From positions 1-60,219 of the forward strand of contig JBCBVV010000040.1 of the NCBI GenBank assembly GCA_039817415.1: a stretch of 60,219 nt of DNA. The letters run 5' to 3'. The position numbers and the translations under genes were made by a program. Shown one piece after another: positions 36,376-45,932 of this stretch. Origin of the DNA: JALEFZ01 sp039817415. Its GTDB lineage: Bacteria > Bacteroidota > Bacteroidia > J057. The notes beneath the pieces were generated by a model. The model saw only the letters and a program-made list of their open reading frames with translations. It did no database searches and was not told the DNA's origin. Position 1 is the stretch's first letter, and every line of letters begins with the position of its first letter.

Positions 36376-37062
36376 ATGTTCCAGCGGACTTTTGCCTTTC
36401 TTTTGCTCTGTTTCTTCACCTGTTTACAGTTCCCTTCACTGACTTGGGCACAAGGACACCTATACCCCAAGGATCAGGAAGCAGGTATACCAGGGCCTGA
36501 AAGGCGTTCCTTTGTCTTTGGCTGGGAAAAAATTGAAGGGGCTATTGGCTATGAATACGTGCTTTCAGATAATCGACTTTGTTTTGCCGGCTGTTCAGGT
36601 GACACCAGACAAAAAATTGTAGAGGATACCTTTGCTGTCGAAGAGGGTTTGATTGAAGGTATACCCTATTTTTGGATTACTCGCATACATTTTGCCAATG
36701 GCGATACCAGTGCATGGTCTTTCATTACCTCCTTTCAAGCAAATACTCCGGAAGTTGGTTCTATCTTGACCTTAACACCCAATCCATCAGTCAATGGAGA
36801 CATTGATTTCGAGTTGGACTGGGCTGCCATCAATGATTTAGCTGAGATCAGGATTTCCGTATGGAATACTAAGGGAGAACAAGTATTGGCGGAGGAACGC
36901 TACAGGGCCGACTTGTCTGTATTTCGTATCCAGCCCCTCAAGATGAGGGCAGGCCACTTAAAACCGGGCATGTACTTCTTGTTTGTCCAGTCTATCGGTT
37001 CAGATGGTTTTTCTTTTCAACCTCAATGGAAACGTGTCATTCTCCAGGCCTACCGTCAATAG
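36376..37062 (+). CDS. small secreted protein with T9SS sorting tail
   Basis: A 228-residue protein with a signal peptide (to about residue 25, SLTWAQ), a beta-sandwich of fibronectin-III appearance (about 35-125; FVFGWEKIEGAIGYEYVLSD, PYFWITRIHFANGDTSAWSF), and a C-terminal T9SS type A-like domain (LTLTPNPSVNGDIDFEL, ISVWNTKGEQVL, LKPGMYFLFVQS). Likely exported and attached to the cell surface. No enzymatic motif seen. Confidence 0.82.
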   Translation: MFQRTFAFLLLCFFTCLQFPSLTWAQGHLYPKDQEAGIPGPERRSFVFGWEKIEGAIGYEYVLSDNRLCFAGCSGDTRQKIVEDTFAVEEGLIEGIPYFWITRIHFANGDTSAWSFITSFQANTPEVGSILTLTPNPSVNGDIDFELDWAAINDLAEIRISVWNTKGEQVLAEERYRADLSVFRIQPLKMRAGHLKPGMYFLFVQSIGSDGFSFQPQWKRVILQAYRQ

Positions 37063-37323
37063 GTGATTTCAATTCCTTCCCATGACATGCAAAAAGCCTT
37101 TCTAGATCGTCAATCATTCAAAGGAAACCCTTGGATTTAGGGCTAGCTTGATCAACAAATCATTAAAAAATTTTTAAGATCAGAGCCGAAGCAATACGGA
37201 AATGGCCTGAACGTTGCTGTATATAAGATTAGGTAGCACGGGTCCCTTCATCTTCTTGGCCCCTCGACATTCGTTCTTTCCTTTTTTACCAATTGCTATT
37301 ACCTTAGAATCAAAGGAAAGCCC

Positions 37324-38382
37324 ATGAAATCAAGAAACCAAGTCTGGTTAATCATCCTCATCATCTTATCCTATGTCTTTGTGCTTTACTTCATGTATGT
37401 CGTAGAATCGGCACAGGAAGACAGCAACATAAAATCCTTTACGGATGCCTTTTGGTATTCCCTGGTAACGCTAACGACGGTAGGATATGGAGATTTTTAT
37501 CCAGTAACAGCAGCAGGTAGAATCCTCAGTCTGTTCTTTATCTTTGGTTCACTTGGCCTATTGGGTATTCTGATAGGTAACATGACCGAACGCTATAATA
37601 CCTACAAAGAGTACAAAAAAATGGGATACAAAGGCACAGAATTCACCAATCACGTCATCATTCTTGGGTGGGACAGTTTCGCACATTCGATTACAGGACA
37701 GCTTCTCAAGGCCGAGAAAAAGGTAGCCATCGTCACCAATCACAAAGATGATATCGACCTGATCTATGATGAGTACGGGCAGGATGACGCCTTCGTGTTA
37801 TTCTCGGACCCCAAGACACCTAGCATGCTGGATCGCCTGAATCTCGAGGAAGCTTCCATGATTTTTGTGAACTTGGAAAATGATACAGACAAGCTGATTA
37901 CCATTCTGAACCTGAAAAAGGCCTTCCCTCATTTGAAGTTTACGGTTATTCTGGACAACTCTGATTTAAAAGATACCTTTACAGCAGCTGGTGTATCCTT
38001 TATCCTTTCTAAGAATGAAATTGCCGCAAAATTGGTAGCCAGCTACATCTTTGAGCCTGATGTAGCCAATTATACATCGGATCTCTTGTCAAAAGCAGAT
38101 GCCCATTCGGAGGATTATGATATTCAGCAATACATGGTGCTGGAAAACAATCCTTTTGTCAACAAAACCTTTGGAGATGCCTTCCTGATGCTGAAATCTC
38201 AGTTCAATGTCATTCCTATTGGAATCGCGAGAGAAGAGGCAGGCAAACGCGAAATTCATAAAATTCCAGATGACTCTTTTGTGATCAAGCCTCATGATTA
38301 TCTGATCATGATCTTGAATGGCACCTCCCTGAATAAGATAAGAGATCACTTTGGCATTCAAGAAGGAGTTCAGGTAGGATAG
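37324..38382 (+). CDS. potassium channel with RCK domains
   Basis: A 352-residue two-TM K+ channel subunit. TM1 is at about 7-27, the pore filter TTVGYGD at about 51-57, and TM2 about 67-88. The cytoplasmic RCK_N domain (about 108-230) begins NHVIILGWDSFAHSI, lacking the usual GxGxxG loop, and an RCK_C (TrkA_C) domain (about 265-345) is present. It resembles MthK/KchA-type channels gated by ligand binding to the RCK ring. The altered nucleotide loop hints that NAD is not the ligand. A single gene flanked by terminators or unrelated genes. Confidence 0.93.
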   Translation: MKSRNQVWLIILIILSYVFVLYFMYVVESAQEDSNIKSFTDAFWYSLVTLTTVGYGDFYPVTAAGRILSLFFIFGSLGLLGILIGNMTERYNTYKEYKKMGYKGTEFTNHVIILGWDSFAHSITGQLLKAEKKVAIVTNHKDDIDLIYDEYGQDDAFVLFSDPKTPSMLDRLNLEEASMIFVNLENDTDKLITILNLKKAFPHLKFTVILDNSDLKDTFTAAGVSFILSKNEIAAKLVASYIFEPDVANYTSDLLSKADAHSEDYDIQQYMVLENNPFVNKTFGDAFLMLKSQFNVIPIGIAREEAGKREIHKIPDDSFVIKPHDYLIMILNGTSLNKIRDHFGIQEGVQVG

Positions 38383-38523
38383 GCCCTAATAGAAAATCCC
38401 CCAACCTAAGAGGCTGAGGGAAAATAGAAAAATCGCAAAACTGAATTTTTGTTTGGTTGCTTGTGAGACACAAAGTACCAAGCAGATGTTATGGTGGTAT
38501 TATAAGAATGAAACATTATAGAA

Positions 38524-38557
38524 AATAAAAAAGGCAAGCTGATACCAGCTTGCCTTT
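38524..38557 (-). terminator. mdh terminator
   Basis: GGCAAGCTG/CAGCTTGCC (38533-38541 and 38546-38554), 9-bp stem, extended by A/T pairs. On the minus strand a T run follows (38532 downward). Confidence 0.88.
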
Positions 38558-38577
38558 ACTTATTGATAATGAATCTC

Positions 38578-39507
38578 TTATAGTCTAGAAAGGATAGAAG
38601 CTGTATTTCTAACAGCGGTAGCGGACTCATGTAGGAGTGCCATTTCCTGATCATTCAATTTTAGTTCGATGATCTCTTCGATTCCGGTTTTACCTAACTT
38701 AACTGGTACACCTAGGTATAGGTCATCAATTCCGTACTGTCCAGTCAAACGAGCACAGCAAGGGAAGATTCTCTTTGAATCCTTCAAGATAGCCTCAACC
38801 ATTTGAGCTGCAGAAGCTCCAGGAGCGTACCATCCAGAAATGCCCAGTAGGTTTACGATTTCTCCACCACCTTTTTTGGTACGCTGCACGATGGCATCTA
38901 TGCGGTCCATAGAAAGCATCTCAGTAACAGGAATACCAGCAACAGTTGTATATCTTGGTAGAGGGACCATGGTATCACCATGACCACCCATCAATACAGC
39001 TTGGATGTCTTTAGGAGAAACATTCAGTTCCATAGCCAAGAAAGAGCGGTAGCGGGCTGTATCAAGGATACCTGCCATTCCCATCACACGATTAGAGGGG
39101 AAATTAGCGGTCATATATGCCTGTAACGTCATAACGTCAAGTGGATTGGATACCACGATGATGCTACAATTTGGGGAGTGAGCGACAACTTGCTCGGTAA
39201 CAGACTTTACGATACCAGCATTGGTGCTGATCAGGTCATCACGGCTCATTCCAGGTCTTCTGGGGATACCAGAAGTGATTACGACTACATCAGAGCCTGC
39301 AGTTTTAGAGTAATCATTGGTTGACCCTGTGATACGGGTATCAAAATAGTTTACGGGAGAAGTCTCCCATTGGTCTAGTGCTTTACCTTCAGCGAAGTTT
39401 TCTTTGATATCTACCATGACTACTTCATTGCAGATATCAAGGCGAGCAACGTTTTCGGCGCAAGTAGCTCCTACGTTACCGGCTCCTACCACTGTTACTT
39501 TAGACAT
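38578..39507 (-). CDS. mdh: malate dehydrogenase (LDH-like)
   Basis: A 309-residue NAD-dependent malate dehydrogenase of the LDH-like group used by Bacteroidota in the TCA cycle. It has the NAD motif GAGNVGATCA (8-17), the substrate arginines in GIPRRPGMSRDDL, SNPLDVM, the catalytic His-Asp relay in the region GHGDTMVPL, and a usual length. Arginine in the mobile loop supports malate rather than lactate specificity. A good promoter and terminator frame it as one unit. Confidence 0.96.
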   Translation of the reverse strand: MSKVTVVGAGNVGATCAENVARLDICNEVVMVDIKENFAEGKALDQWETSPVNYFDTRITGSTNDYSKTAGSDVVVITSGIPRRPGMSRDDLISTNAGIVKSVTEQVVAHSPNCSIIVVSNPLDVMTLQAYMTANFPSNRVMGMAGILDTARYRSFLAMELNVSPKDIQAVLMGGHGDTMVPLPRYTTVAGIPVTEMLSMDRIDAIVQRTKKGGGEIVNLLGISGWYAPGASAAQMVEAILKDSKRIFPCCARLTGQYGIDDLYLGVPVKLGKTGIEEIIELKLNDQEMALLHESATAVRNTASILSRL

Positions 39508-39550
39508 ATTTCCTTGATGTTTAAATGTGTAAAATTGTGTTCCTTTTGGG

Positions 39551-39581
39551 TAAAATTAAACTACCTCCCGCCTAATTCCAA
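39551..39581 (-). promoter_or_regulatory. mdh promoter
   Basis: On the minus strand TTGG (39581-39578), exactly 19 nt, TAATTTTA (39558-39551), seven of eight matches to TAnnTTTG. The predicted leader is about 35-40 nt. In the remaining 39582-39818 gap nothing else is evident. Confidence 0.55.
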
Positions 39582-39818
39582 CATCCCCACCCTACCTTTT
39601 TTTTGACTTCTGGCCCTTAACTTGCAATAATAAAGGTGGTTTTGAGTAAAATGTATTGGTATCAGCAAGTAACAGGCTTAATTTACAGGCACAATCCTTG
39701 CTTAAAAAATTATGTTCTTTCCGAATTTTTAAGAATAATCTGGAAGCTGTATCGTTATTCTGGGTAATTCGTATGATAAAAGAAATCTTACATCCTTTTT
39801 GATTATCCCAACTATATC

Positions 39819-40448
39819 ATGATGAAGCATACACTCATTTTATGCCTATTATCCCTTTTTCTGATTCCTACCCTAAGCCAGGCGCAGGTATCCAAGGATG
39901 CCAAAAAGTTCTGGAAGAAAAAGGCTAAGAACTATTCTAAAAATCCCCTTACCCTGAAGGCTGAGTTTGAAAACTACGAAGAGCAAATCAAAGACCTGAA
40001 AGCTGCCAATAAAAAGCTCCTAGATGAGCGTAATGATGAAGAAATGGCAGATCTACAGAGTAAAGTTACCCAACTTGAAGATCGCCTGCAGAACGAGCAG
40101 AGCGTAAGAAATCAGCTGGAGCAAAAGCTTTCTCAAACCAAAGGTTTGATGGAAGGTGGAATTCTACCGGGTTTGATATATCGCGTTCAGATTGGAGCCT
40201 ATGTCTTCTATGACTCCTCCAGCAATCCCGATGGAGCAAACTTTGTCAAAGAAAGATCTGATGGATTCAATAAATATATGATTGGCGCATTCCGCTCCTA
40301 TGACGAAGCTTCTGGTTTCAGAGAGGAGTTGGAACAAATGGGCATCAAAAAGCCATGGGTTGTGCCATATGTGGATGGAGTTAGAGTTTCGATTGATGAG
40401 GCAAACAACTACCTGTCTAATCAAGGCAGCAACCTCTTGGACGATTAG
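39819..40448 (+). CDS. secreted SPOR-like domain protein with coiled coil
   Basis: A 209-residue exported protein with a signal peptide (to about 22, LSQAQ), a coiled coil (about 45-105; NYEEQIKDLKAANKKLLDE), and a C-terminal SPOR-like fold (about 115-200; YRVQIGAYVFYD, NKYMIGAFRSYDEASGFR, WVVPYVDGVRVSID). SPOR domains bind denuded septal peptidoglycan. The family is common in Saprospiria; a role in division or wall turnover is inferred. Confidence 0.85.
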   Translation: MMKHTLILCLLSLFLIPTLSQAQVSKDAKKFWKKKAKNYSKNPLTLKAEFENYEEQIKDLKAANKKLLDERNDEEMADLQSKVTQLEDRLQNEQSVRNQLEQKLSQTKGLMEGGILPGLIYRVQIGAYVFYDSSSNPDGANFVKERSDGFNKYMIGAFRSYDEASGFREELEQMGIKKPWVVPYVDGVRVSIDEANNYLSNQGSNLLDD

Positions 40449-40476
40449 AAATCCCCTCCTTACGCTGTAAGATTTT

Positions 40477-40518
40477 CCCCTCAAATGTCTAAAATCGACA
40501 ATTGAGGGGCTTTTTTTT
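40477..40518 (+). terminator. intrinsic terminator
   Basis: CCCCTCAA/TTGAGGGG (40477-40484 and 40502-40509) with a 17-nt loop, followed by C and eight T residues. Ends the SPOR-like gene. Confidence 0.85.
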
Positions 40519-40602
40519 GCCCTTTTTTCGCTTTCGGTAAACTATTGCCACAGCTCGAAAATTTTCGTAAATTCAATAGACATTAAACTTTTAGCGCTAA
40601 GC

Positions 40603-41307
40603 ATGCCATTCTCACAGATTAAAAGCAGAATATCGAATACCCAATTGGGACTGTGGAAAGTGGAGGAAGACGAGCTGTTTTTTCTTGAAAGGGTAAAGCT
40701 ATACGAGAACGAATGGATAAGGCTTAACCGAATATCCCATCCTCAAAAACGATTGGAATGGTTATCCTCTAGGCTCTGCCTGAAGGAATTAATCAAGATT
40801 ACCGATACCACCAGGGTAGAATCGCTCAACAATGCAAGTGGCAAACCCTACCTCTCCAATTCCAACTTCCATATCTCTTATTCACATTCGGGTAATTATT
40901 CTACCGCCATCGCCAGCCAGTGCAATGAGGTAGGAGTAGATATTGAGTATCTGGGAAGAAAAAGAAACCTCAGAACCAGGTTTCTGTTCATGAATGAACC
41001 TGAGCTGGCATGGTTTGATCAGGTCAATACTTTTGAGGCCTTTCTGCTGTTATGGAGCTCTAAAGAAACCCTCTATAAAATTTTAGGAGAAGGACACGCC
41101 TTCAAAGACAACATTTTCCTTCAACCTAGTGGCTACGTCATTGGAAGTGAGGGCGTTATCCCAGCAGTGATCAAAAAGGACAACCAAATTGCACACTACG
41201 ACGTACACTACCTCGTGCATGAGGAATTTGTCCTAACCTACGCGATAAATCCTCATAGACGTCCTTCGGGTTCGTCTCCAAGAATAAAAAGTCTCGTTTC
41301 AACCTGA
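40603..41307 (+). CDS. 4'-phosphopantetheinyl transferase (Sfp type)
   Basis: A 234-residue Sfp-like enzyme that moves phosphopantetheine from CoA to a carrier-protein serine. The signature motifs are present: GVDIEYL (magnesium-binding Asp and Glu) and WSSKETLYKI (conserved W, K and E), plus ISYSHSGNYSTA upstream. The length fits the Sfp group. The FAAL-carrier didomain 8 kb upstream is an obvious possible target. The gene follows a terminator and has its own start region. Confidence 0.92.
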   Translation: MPFSQIKSRISNTQLGLWKVEEDELFFLERVKLYENEWIRLNRISHPQKRLEWLSSRLCLKELIKITDTTRVESLNNASGKPYLSNSNFHISYSHSGNYSTAIASQCNEVGVDIEYLGRKRNLRTRFLFMNEPELAWFDQVNTFEAFLLLWSSKETLYKILGEGHAFKDNIFLQPSGYVIGSEGVIPAVIKKDNQIAHYDVHYLVHEEFVLTYAINPHRRPSGSSPRIKSLVST

Positions 41308-41396
41308 GACTTCTGAATCCCAACAAACCCTATATTCGCACGATTTACCTTTCTTTTTCGTTTAGTCAACACACACCAGAATATCTGGTCTAAACA

Positions 41397-41999
41397 ATGG
41401 AGATCATGGTTCATCAAAAATCATTCTTCTTAAGCCTTGTTTGTATCGTCCTAACTGTCTTGACGCCAAGAGTGCATGGACAAGATACTACCACAGTCCA
41501 AGCCTTCAATTTAAAGGATGGGCAAGGCAAGACTTTCGATTTACAAGCCCACAAAGACAAGGCAGCCATTGTTGTATTCTTTACCTCCAGTAATTGTGCC
41601 TTTGCGACACGCTATCTGGACAGAATCAACCAATTGCATCTTGATTTCAAGGAGAAAAATATCAGCTTTGTGGCCATTAACTCAAATGATGCTTCGCTTA
41701 GTCAGCGAGATGAAGAAAGCCTCATGCGGCAATATGTTCCCTTTGCCTTTCCTTATCTCAAGGATGAAAGTCAAGCAGTCGCCAAAGGCTTTGGTGCAGT
41801 AAGAAACCCAGAAGCCTTCGTTCTACAGCCTATCAATGGCACCTTCAAAAAAGTTTATCAGGGAGCCATTGATGACAATCCCTTTGAGAAATCTGTCAAT
41901 GTGAGCTATGTCAGGGAGGTTCTGACCAGTATCCTTAAGAAGGAAACACCCAAGCACAGCAAGGTTGCAGGCAAAGGATGCGACATACGTTGGAAGTAG
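41397..41999 (+). CDS. secreted redoxin/AhpC-TSA family protein
   Basis: A 200-residue thioredoxin-fold protein with a signal peptide (to about residue 29, PRVHGQ). The active region is FFTSSNCAFATRYL, with one cysteine (no CxxC), so it is more like a peroxiredoxin or a redox-inactive-pair thioredoxin than TlpA. The C-terminus carries the conserved GCDIRW motif seen in this redoxin subgroup. It should act in the periplasm. ATG 41406 is an alternative start. A bidirectional terminator follows. Confidence 0.85.
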   Translation: MEIMVHQKSFFLSLVCIVLTVLTPRVHGQDTTTVQAFNLKDGQGKTFDLQAHKDKAAIVVFFTSSNCAFATRYLDRINQLHLDFKEKNISFVAINSNDASLSQRDEESLMRQYVPFAFPYLKDESQAVAKGFGAVRNPEAFVLQPINGTFKKVYQGAIDDNPFEKSVNVSYVREVLTSILKKETPKHSKVAGKGCDIRWK

Positions 42000-42024
42000 G
42001 AGGATTGTAGCTCAGATAGCATAA

Positions 42025-42059
42025 AAAAGGTCGGAAAGGATATTGCCTTCCGACCTTTT
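42025..42059. terminator. bidirectional terminator
   Basis: AAAAGGTCGGAA/TTCCGACCTTTT (42025-42036 and 42048-42059), 12-bp stem with 11-nt loop, A-rich left and T-rich right. It serves the convergent redoxin and GH13 genes. Confidence 0.9.
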
Positions 42060-42075
42060 CCTTTTTCCTTCCTGA

Positions 42076-44139
42076 TCAAGAAGCTACTTGATTGGGTTGT
42101 AGCCATTCCGACAAACGATCCACCTTCGCAGGCCATAAGCCTTCCTTTCGCAGATGAGTAATTTCCTCAGCCTGCTGAAAAGCTTCAAATGTGCTTGGCT
42201 CAGTTAACCATAAAAATTCGTAGGGCTGTAGCACTAGCCATTCATCGCGGAACTCTGGTGTTTGACCACTTACTTTGTCTAGCACTTCAAAGGCATTGAA
42301 CCCACAACGCCATAAGGCATCCAACCTTACCAACTGCGTTTCGCTAGAGAAATTGGATAACATAAAGGACTTAGCGCCCCCCTTGTGCCACTTCAAATAA
42401 GAGAAAACATGGGAATTACCAGATTCCTCTATGCTGGTTGTATTCAGGTCTGCCATCTCTGGAGAGGCTTTTCGTAGGAAGATGAGTCTTTTGAGAGCCG
42501 TAAAAAGCGTCCTTTCAACCGTACCCGGAATCTTTCGTCTATCGACCTTGCTCCAGTCAATGACGGGTCGATGCATCCATCGATTGTCGTAGGATAGGTC
42601 TGGATTTTCTAGATAAGAATGATCGTTCGGCGTGCCTACTTCATCTCCGTAGTATAGCAAAGGCAATCCACCATAGGTCAAAATGATATTGTGGAGCATC
42701 AAGACCTTTTTGATAGCCTCATCTATTTTATCAGAATCACCCATTTTCATGGCCATTTCCAATCCAGCCAAAGAGGCCAACGAACCTGAAATCCTAGCGT
42801 CTCCTGTTTTGGGATTACTTGCAAAGGGAGCACCACTGGCCATAGAACCTTCGAAATTACCCGAGTAGTAATCAATCAGGAATCTCTTATGGGAGAAAGG
42901 ATGCTTGCCCAATTGATACATATGTTGGTCGTCAAAGCCAAGGCCGATATCATCATGACATCTGACGTAATTGATCCAGGTACAAGACTCAGGTTTCGCA
43001 GGGATACCCTTGACTCCCATATTGAGGAGCGTCGTCTCTTGTGTCGCCAATGCATCCCACAAGAGGGCCATAAAGGTCGCATTGTAGGCAATTTCACATT
43101 CTTGGCCCCGATTAACTCCTTCTCCAAAGTACTTGATCACCTCTTGGGGGGCAACAATCGCCTCGGCAATAAAAGCCAAACCAGGAGAGACCACCTGGGC
43201 ACAAGCCTTCATAAGCTGAAGGATAATATGTGCTTCCTCTGTATTCTGAGAACTTGTTCCGGGTATTTTCCAGGTGAAAGCCACTGCATCCAATCGAATG
43301 ATATCTACCCCCAAATTACCGAGATATAGAAGAACTTTGATCATTTCTCGGAATACACCAGGATTGGTATAGTTGAGGTCCCATTGATAGGAATGAAAGA
43401 CTGACATTACCCACTTTTGGAGATCCTCTACGTAGGTAAAATTCCCAGGGGAAGAATGTGGAAATACCTCTGGCATTCCCTTTTCAAATTCATCGGGAAG
43501 GCCCCTGTCATCATAAAAATAATAGTAATCCTGATAGAACTTATCACCTGCTAAGGCCTTTTGTGCCCATTCATGCTCATCAGAAGTATGGTTCATGACC
43601 AGATCCAAGGTAAGCAGAATACCTTCCTGACGAAGTTTTTGACTGAGCTCCTTCAAATCCTCCAGTTCTCCAAATCTTGGATCTACATCCTCGTAATCGC
43701 TCACTGCGTACCCACCATCGTTGCTTCCTTCAGGAGACTTGAGCAAGGGCATCAAGTGAACCCAATTGATCCCCAATTCCTTGAAGTAATCGATCCTTTC
43801 CCCAACATCCTTGATTTTACCTGCAAAGCGGTCCACATATAGCATCATGCCTACCCACTTTTCACTAGCCAGCCAATCTGCTTTTTGCTCTCTTTGAAGA
43901 TCCAATAGTCGAAGATCTTCACCTCTCGCCTCAAATGAACCAAAAAGGTCTTGAATCAAGAACCAAAACTGCTCCTCAGCGTCCTCTCTTTGTCCGTATA
44001 ACCTAACAAACAGCTCTTTGATCCTAGCTAGGTTGGAAAATGCCCGTTGAGAGAAGAAGGTAAAATCTACCTCAGGAGATTTCTCGTGGTAATAAGCGAG
44101 GAGCTCTTTAAAATGAAAATGAAGTCGTGGATCGTACAC
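42076..44139 (-). CDS. amylosucrase-like GH13 glucosyltransferase
   Basis: A 687-residue GH13 enzyme of subfamily-4 appearance. The helical N-domain, the (beta/alpha)8 barrel and a C-terminal beta domain are all present. The catalytic residues are Asp284 (IRLDAV), Glu326 (FIAEAI) and Asp396 (RCHDDIG), close to positions 286, 328 and 393 of the Neisseria enzyme; NDGGYAVSDY and MNHTSDEHEW are also typical. Amylosucrase uses sucrose to build an alpha-1,4-glucan and releases fructose. A sucrose hydrolase is an alternative. No sugar-uptake or glycogen genes are adjacent, and a 12-bp terminator follows. Confidence 0.88.
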   Translation of the reverse strand: MYDPRLHFHFKELLAYYHEKSPEVDFTFFSQRAFSNLARIKELFVRLYGQREDAEEQFWFLIQDLFGSFEARGEDLRLLDLQREQKADWLASEKWVGMMLYVDRFAGKIKDVGERIDYFKELGINWVHLMPLLKSPEGSNDGGYAVSDYEDVDPRFGELEDLKELSQKLRQEGILLTLDLVMNHTSDEHEWAQKALAGDKFYQDYYYFYDDRGLPDEFEKGMPEVFPHSSPGNFTYVEDLQKWVMSVFHSYQWDLNYTNPGVFREMIKVLLYLGNLGVDIIRLDAVAFTWKIPGTSSQNTEEAHIILQLMKACAQVVSPGLAFIAEAIVAPQEVIKYFGEGVNRGQECEIAYNATFMALLWDALATQETTLLNMGVKGIPAKPESCTWINYVRCHDDIGLGFDDQHMYQLGKHPFSHKRFLIDYYSGNFEGSMASGAPFASNPKTGDARISGSLASLAGLEMAMKMGDSDKIDEAIKKVLMLHNIILTYGGLPLLYYGDEVGTPNDHSYLENPDLSYDNRWMHRPVIDWSKVDRRKIPGTVERTLFTALKRLIFLRKASPEMADLNTTSIEESGNSHVFSYLKWHKGGAKSFMLSNFSSETQLVRLDALWRCGFNAFEVLDKVSGQTPEFRDEWLVLQPYEFLWLTEPSTFEAFQQAEEITHLRKEGLWPAKVDRLSEWLQPNQVAS

Positions 44140-44328
44140 TGTAGGGTAACAATATTATTCTAAAAAATAGAAGAGACCTTCTATACATTACCATTTAACA
44201 GGTGAACGATAGCCAAGTAGCAGTCTCTTATAAAGCTTTCAGTGAAATTAATATAAAGTTGTCGGAAGTTCACGGGGCTGTAGCATAAATCATTCTTACT
44301 TGCCCTCTTTTCAAATAAATAACAGGTC

Positions 44329-45843
44329 CTATCTCCGGCCTAATCTGGCCCAGTTCTCTCTATCTTCATTGACATGCTTTGCCGTTATTTTCCTTCCCAT
44401 CGACTTTACTTTAGGGTCATTTCGCATGTACCAAAGGATATCCTGAGCCTTTCTGTAAGTCTCCTCAACGTTGACGATGGGCCTAGGATAATATTTACCT
44501 AAGTAGAAGGTGTAAAATTCCTCCTCCATAGGTGTGATTTTCCAAGGTTCCTGTGCCAGGTGAATAGGCAGATTTTTTAGTTCGGGAACCCACTTTTTGA
44601 TGAATACCGCCTCTGGATCGTGATCTCTGGCTTGCTTTACGGGATTGTAAACTCGAATGGTATGAATACCAGTGGTAGCAGCCTGCATTTGGAACTGGGG
44701 ATAATGGATACCCGGCTCATAATCCAAAAATTGTCTCCCTAAATGTTGTGCCCCCCTCTTCCAATCTAGCCAAAGATGATGGGTCAAAAAGGAAACCAAC
44801 ATAGCACGGCAACGAAAATTCAGATAGCCCGTTTCCACCACACAGCGCATAGCCGCATCTACGAGGGGATAGCCCGTTTGCCCCTCTCTCCATGCTTGGA
44901 AATATTCCTCATTCCAATCCGTTCTGATTCGATCGTAGTAGGGATTCTGATTTTGGTATTCTATGCTTTCCTCTGCCTCAAATTTTTGGATAAAATGGTC
45001 TCGCCATAAAAGCCTGGACTGGAAAGCTCTCAAGGCTTGGGGAGCAGGGCTTTTGTCTATATAAGCTTGGCTCAAATGGAATACCTGCCTGCTGGAAAGG
45101 TTGCCCCATGCTAGGTAAGGAGACAAGCGTGCACAGCTAGTTCTGCTTAATTCAGGCTTAGAAATATGGCGATCGTACTTCAGGTGTCGCTTTTCCAGAA
45201 AGCCTTTTAAGTAACGCCAGCCATTTTGACTTCCACCAGGTTGAAATCTCCCTTCCTTTTGTTGCCAAGCCAAGGGGATAGGTTTTCCTTTTATGATTTC
45301 ATATTCCCATTTGGGTAAGGCAAAGCCCCTTAATTCATGAAGGTTTACCTCATCGAAGGCAGCTGATAAGGTCTCCATGTATTTCTTGGGCCATTGTTTT
45401 CGATTGTGTAGCCCTCTCATCACCCCTCCCATTTGAAATTCCTTCCATCCAACAGAATGTTCTTGACACCATGACACAAGAGCTTTGTCCCGCTCATAGG
45501 TTTTGAGTATTCCAGTTTCCTGGTAGGAAAATATTTGTTCAAGCTTGTAGCGATCAGCCAATTCAGCTATGACCTTCAAGGGATTCTTAAAACATATATA
45601 CAATTCGACTTCGTGAACCTTCAGGCGTATTTTCATCTCCTGTAAGGATTCGTATACGAATCGCCAATGCCGCTCTGAATACTTACTTTCTTCCCCTTCC
45701 ACCAAATCTGGCTCAAAGCAATAAAGGAGCACACAAGGCAAACCTGCCTCAATTGCCGCACGTAGAGGGGCATGATCCTCTAGTCTCAAGTCTCGTTTGA
45801 ACCACACTATGTTGATAGAAGCTTCCACAACAAAGAAACACAT
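44329..45843 (-). CDS. cryptochrome/DNA photolyase family protein
   Basis: A 504-residue flavoprotein. The N-terminal photolyase domain (INIVWFKRDLRLEDHAPL) binds an antenna chromophore, and the C-terminal FAD-binding domain (about 210-490) contains SPYLAWGNLSSRQV, LLWRDHFIQKF, TGYPLVDAAMR, RCRAMLVSFLTHHLWLDW and YPQFQMQAATTGIHTIRVYNP. Whether it repairs CPD or 6-4 lesions or is a light sensor is not settled by the sequence. It reads MCFFVVEASINIVWF at the start, with no better ATG nearby. The upstream membrane-protein gene ends in a terminator. Confidence 0.93.
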   Translation of the reverse strand: MCFFVVEASINIVWFKRDLRLEDHAPLRAAIEAGLPCVLLYCFEPDLVEGEESKYSERHWRFVYESLQEMKIRLKVHEVELYICFKNPLKVIAELADRYKLEQIFSYQETGILKTYERDKALVSWCQEHSVGWKEFQMGGVMRGLHNRKQWPKKYMETLSAAFDEVNLHELRGFALPKWEYEIIKGKPIPLAWQQKEGRFQPGGSQNGWRYLKGFLEKRHLKYDRHISKPELSRTSCARLSPYLAWGNLSSRQVFHLSQAYIDKSPAPQALRAFQSRLLWRDHFIQKFEAEESIEYQNQNPYYDRIRTDWNEEYFQAWREGQTGYPLVDAAMRCVVETGYLNFRCRAMLVSFLTHHLWLDWKRGAQHLGRQFLDYEPGIHYPQFQMQAATTGIHTIRVYNPVKQARDHDPEAVFIKKWVPELKNLPIHLAQEPWKITPMEEEFYTFYLGKYYPRPIVNVEETYRKAQDILWYMRNDPKVKSMGRKITAKHVNEDRENWARLGRR

Positions 45844-45870
45844 TAAGAAAAGAGAATGTTTCTCCCGAGA

Positions 45871-45904
45871 AAAACAAAAACCTGTTCCATAGGATTGGAA
45901 CAGG
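45871..45904 (-). terminator. terminator after the membrane-protein gene
   Basis: On the minus strand CCTGTTCC (45904-45897) pairs with GGAACAGG (45888-45881), loop 8 nt, followed by TTTTTGTTTT. It ends the transcript of the gene at 45933-46820 right before the photolyase. Confidence 0.85.
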
Positions 45905-45932
45905 CGAAAAGGGGGTAGTGAGAGAAGAAAAA

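Noticed and set aside
41289..41312. Hairpin AAGTCTC/GAGACTT at the end of the phosphopantetheinyl transferase gene
   Set aside because: Its T run lies on the minus strand where no gene ends, and the stem is only 7 bp, so I do not call it a terminator.
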